A stretch of DNA of 64,000 nt from NCBI GenBank assembly GCA_030431485.1, contig JAUIIR010000006.1, positions 1 through 64,000 on the forward strand, written 5' to 3'. The stretch's first letter is position 1. Every line of letters starts with the position of its first letter. The DNA is from Alphaproteobacteria bacterium. GTDB taxonomy: Bacteria; Pseudomonadota; Alphaproteobacteria; Rhodobacterales; Rhodobacteraceae. Below the pieces are notes generated by a model. That model did no database searches. It saw only the letters and a list, made by a program, of their open reading frames with translations, and was not told where the DNA came from. Shown here one piece after another: positions 61,639-64,000 of the stretch. The position numbers and the translations under genes were made by a program.

Positions 61639-63555
61639 ATGCGCCTGTCTTCTGTTTTCATTGTCTTCTGCGCCTTTGCCGTTGCGGCGGTGCTCAGCAT
61701 CGGAGCGGCCTGGGTGGCCGCTGGCGCGGTCGAGGAAAGCTCAGAGCGGGCCGTACGCACGGAATTGGATCGCGACGCGCTGACATGGGCCGATGTCGAT
61801 ACGGATGGTCTTTTGGTCTTCCTGATCGGCACTGCCCCGACCGAAGCCGCGCGATTTCAAGCGCTTAGCGCTGCGGGGCGCGTGGTCGACTCTGCCAGGG
61901 TAATTGATCAGATCGACATCGTGGACAGCGAAGGCATGACTCCGCCACGGTTTTCGATTGAACTTCTGCGCAGCGACGATGGTGTGTCGATGATCGGTCT
62001 GCTCCCGTCAGATGTGGATCGCGATCAGCTTGTCGATGATATCTCCCGCGCTGTGCCCGGGGAGTCCGTGGCGGACCTGCTCGAAGTGGCGGATTATCCC
62101 ATCCCGGGTGGGTGGGACGACGCGATGGACTACGCGGTTTCGGTTCTGAGTGTGCTTGACCGGTCAAAAATCTCTGTCGAGGCGGGTCGCGTGGCGATCA
62201 AAGGTGCTGTTCAGAACGAAGATACCCGCCGCCGTGTCGAGGCAGATCTGGCCCGCCGCGCAGATGATGACTTGCGACTCGCGCTTCAGATCACAGCCCC
62301 CCGGCCGGTGATTTCCCCCTTCACTCTGCGTTTTCTCAAGGACGCCGATGGGGTGCGCTTCGATGCCTGTGCGGCACCCACCGAAGAGGACCGGAGCAAA
62401 ATTCTCGCCGCAGCAACCGAGGCGGGACTTGACGGCAAAGTGGATTGCCGACTGGGGCTAGGTACGCCAACGAATGAGTGGGGCAGCGCGACTGCGCTCG
62501 GCATCCGTGCGCTCAATGCTTTGGGTGGTGGCAGTGTGACCTTCGCGGATGCTGACGTGACCCTCTTCGCGCTCGAAGGCACCGACCAAACTTTGTTCGA
62601 CCGTGTTGTAGGCGAGTTCGAAGCCGAACTTCCGGATGTCTTTTTGCTCAACGCAACGCTGCCAACGCCACCCGAGGACGCGCCCGAGGGCATCCCAGAA
62701 TTTACCGCGACACGCAGTCCGGAAGGAGACGTGCAACTGCGGGGTCGGATCAACAGCGAAATCGCGCGCACCACTGCAGACAGCTTTGCCCGCGCGGCCT
62801 TTGGCTCGTCTACCGTCCGAACCACGGCCCGGGTTGACGAAACCCTGCCAGCAGCATGGTCCAGCCGCGTCCTTGCCGGTCTCGAAGCTCTGTCGCGGTT
62901 GTCGAATGGCGCTGTGGTCGTGACACCGGATGCGCTCTCGATCACCGGCAATACCGGCAACCAGAATGCCAGCTCGGAAATTGCGGGCCTTCTGGCGGAC
63001 AAGCTCGGGGACAGTGAAGAGTTCAATATCGACGTCACGTATCAGGAAAAGCTCGACCCGCTTTTGGGCATCCCGACCCCGGAAGAATGCGAGGCGCAGA
63101 TCGTCGAAATCATCGGCGACCGCAAAATTACATTCGAGCCGGGATCGGCCACGCTCGATGCCGCGACGCAGGACATTATGGACGAAATTGCGGAGTTGCT
63201 GCAGCTCTGCGGCGATATTCCGCTTGTGATTGCCGGGCATACCGACAGTCAGGGCCGCGAAGTGATGAACCAGCAGCTTAGCCAGGAGCGCGCGCAGGCG
63301 GTTGTGGATGCGCTCCGCGCCCGCCGTGTTCTGACAGCCAGCTACGAAGTGCGCGGCTACGGCGAAGAACAGCCCATTGCGAGCAACGACACCGAAGAGG
63401 GCCGCGAAGCCAACCGCCGGATCGAATTCAAACTGCGCCGCCCGGAACCCGTCGAAGAGACGGAAACAACGCTGGAAAGTATTGAAGATTCCGCGCCAAC
63501 AGACGAAACATCACAAAGTGACGGCGCAGGGGACAACGGCGATGGACAGAACTGA
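61639..63555 (+). CDS. OmpA-domain envelope protein with BON-like repeats
   Basis: A 638-residue protein with an N-terminal membrane helix (LSSVFIVFCAFAVAAVLSIG) that acts as an anchor or signal, several BON-like alpha-beta units (VEAGRVAIKGAVQNEDTRRR is the clearest, with LTWADVDTDGLLVFLIGTAP before it) and a C-terminal OmpA domain (KITFEPGSATLDAATQDIMD, then IAGHTDSQGREVMNQQLSQE). It should span from inner membrane to peptidoglycan. The design is like ArfA-type proteins. The C-terminal tail is acidic. It overlaps the next gene by 14 bases. Confidence 0.85.
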   Translation: MRLSSVFIVFCAFAVAAVLSIGAAWVAAGAVEESSERAVRTELDRDALTWADVDTDGLLVFLIGTAPTEAARFQALSAAGRVVDSARVIDQIDIVDSEGMTPPRFSIELLRSDDGVSMIGLLPSDVDRDQLVDDISRAVPGESVADLLEVADYPIPGGWDDAMDYAVSVLSVLDRSKISVEAGRVAIKGAVQNEDTRRRVEADLARRADDDLRLALQITAPRPVISPFTLRFLKDADGVRFDACAAPTEEDRSKILAAATEAGLDGKVDCRLGLGTPTNEWGSATALGIRALNALGGGSVTFADADVTLFALEGTDQTLFDRVVGEFEAELPDVFLLNATLPTPPEDAPEGIPEFTATRSPEGDVQLRGRINSEIARTTADSFARAAFGSSTVRTTARVDETLPAAWSSRVLAGLEALSRLSNGAVVVTPDALSITGNTGNQNASSEIAGLLADKLGDSEEFNIDVTYQEKLDPLLGIPTPEECEAQIVEIIGDRKITFEPGSATLDAATQDIMDEIAELLQLCGDIPLVIAGHTDSQGREVMNQQLSQERAQAVVDALRARRVLTASYEVRGYGEEQPIASNDTEEGREANRRIEFKLRRPEPVEETETTLESIEDSAPTDETSQSDGAGDNGDGQN

Positions 63556-63868
63556 ATTTGTCATCACGACGGCAATCATTCTTTTTGTGGCATTCTGCCT
63601 TGGTTGGTTCACCAACTGGCTAGTCCACCGCTTCACCCGCGTCAGTCAGGCCGACATGGATCAGCTCGAACGCATGAGCCAGGAGCTGCACGAGGCCGAG
63701 GAAACCCGTGATCAGGCGATCACTTACCTGCAGCAGCGCGAAGCCGAACTCACCAACCAGCTTGCCCAAACCGAGGCAGAACTCGCCGCCGCGATGGAGG
63801 GCCTGCGCGACGCGCGGCACGAGGCCGAGGAAATGCGCGCCTACGTCGAACGCATGAGCGCTGGCTGA
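63542..63868 (+). CDS. Membrane-anchored coiled-coil protein
   Basis: A 108-residue protein: one membrane helix (FVITTAIILFVAFCLGWFTN) and then a coiled coil of about 70 residues rich in Glu, Gln and Ala. ATG 63542 lies inside the end of the OmpA-domain gene, so they are translated together. No family is recognised. It may partner the OmpA-domain protein in the envelope. Confidence 0.8.
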   Translation: MDRTEFVITTAIILFVAFCLGWFTNWLVHRFTRVSQADMDQLERMSQELHEAEETRDQAITYLQQREAELTNQLAQTEAELAAAMEGLRDARHEAEEMRAYVERMSAG

Positions 63869-63898
63869 ACGCCCCCATACGCGAGACAGGACGCCAGC

Positions 63899-64000
63899 AT
63901 GCGACTCAGTCAGATGATCCCGCTGGCGCTCAGCGCGGCGTTTCTCGCCAGCCCGGTGCTGGCTGAAGGCGACGTCCCGCCTGGAACAGTCTATGTCTGC
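63899..64000 (+). CDS. Secreted protein, N-terminal 34 residues only
   Basis: The gene starts with ATG 63899 and runs past the window end. The visible part is a signal peptide MRLSQMIPLALSAAFLASPV, followed by LAEGDVPPGTVYVC. AGGACGCCAGC precedes the start. It is probably the next gene of the envelope operon, but nothing can be said about function from 34 residues. Confidence 0.6.
   Translation, partial: MRLSQMIPLALSAAFLASPVLAEGDVPPGTVYVC

Overview
The window looks like a chromosomal stretch of a marine Roseobacter-group alphaproteobacterium (Rhodobacterales). The evidence is the GC-rich coding bias, gene families and local orders typical of that group (a DUF1127 gene beside rpsD, polyhydroxybutyrate genes phaA/phaB, a GcvA-type LysR gene, fliL/fliF with an alphaproteobacterial motE-type gene, two large FAD-GcvT demethylases) and two sites that match the alphaproteobacterial CtrA motif. 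Species is not claimed. About 67 protein genes (two of them broken), one tRNA and one IS5-family element are supported. Most genes lie in short, tightly packed or overlapping operons.

Layout. 0.5-6.9 kb: ETF-ubiquinone oxidoreductase, a TPR lipoprotein-like protein overlapping ispE, a polyprenyl diphosphate synthase (-), a DUF2007 protein and an N6-adenine methyltransferase. 7-11 kb: DUF465, a LysR regulator, a 34-residue ORF, a hydrolase/ring-cleaving dioxygenase pair and an EamA exporter. 11-14.8 kb (-): phaA, a patatin-like lipase and phaB in one operon, then an EAL phosphodiesterase with a perfect TTAA-N7-TTAA site upstream. 15-16 kb: rpsD and DUF1127.

16.2-26.6 kb is a complete reductive pyrimidine catabolic locus: preT-preA (dihydropyrimidine dehydrogenase), a RutR-like TetR regulator, beta-ureidopropionase-type amidohydrolase, dihydropyrimidinase and a four-gene ABC importer. 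RutR-type operators sit before both preT and the amidohydrolase gene. A LacI gene converges on its end.

27.8-34.1 kb: tRNA-Arg(CCT), an unassigned 0.56 kb stretch, an IS5-type element, and a short flagellar block (motE-fliL leftward, fliF-fliH-like-fliN-fliP rightward) in which fliF carries an in-frame stop codon. 34.1-43.1 kb: extensin-like protein, tyrA, hisC, a putative papain-like peptidase, map, sfsA, then a four-gene overlapping operon (CinA-like, GNAT, AhpD-like, OmpA-like) and a 1-Cys peroxiredoxin. 43.2-53.3 kb: aldehyde dehydrogenase, pseudouridine synthase and a leftward one-carbon operon (XRE-cupin regulator, GFA protein, LysE exporter, two FAD-GcvT demethylases flanking a homocysteine methyltransferase), probably for methylated glycine derivatives. 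53.3-64 kb: methionine sulfoxide reductase, thiolase, a STAS/HATPase pair, gamma-glutamyltransferase facing gshA, rsmE head-to-head with ubiA, and an envelope module (OmpA-domain protein, coiled-coil protein, truncated secreted protein).

Most notable are the predicted RutR regulon, the broken fliF within a reduced flagellar locus next to an IS and a tRNA gene, CtrA-type sites at the EAL and fliL/fliF promoters, a 68-bp palindrome after preA, and the XRE-controlled demethylation operon with its repeated operator. I found no CRISPR array, rRNA or prophage.
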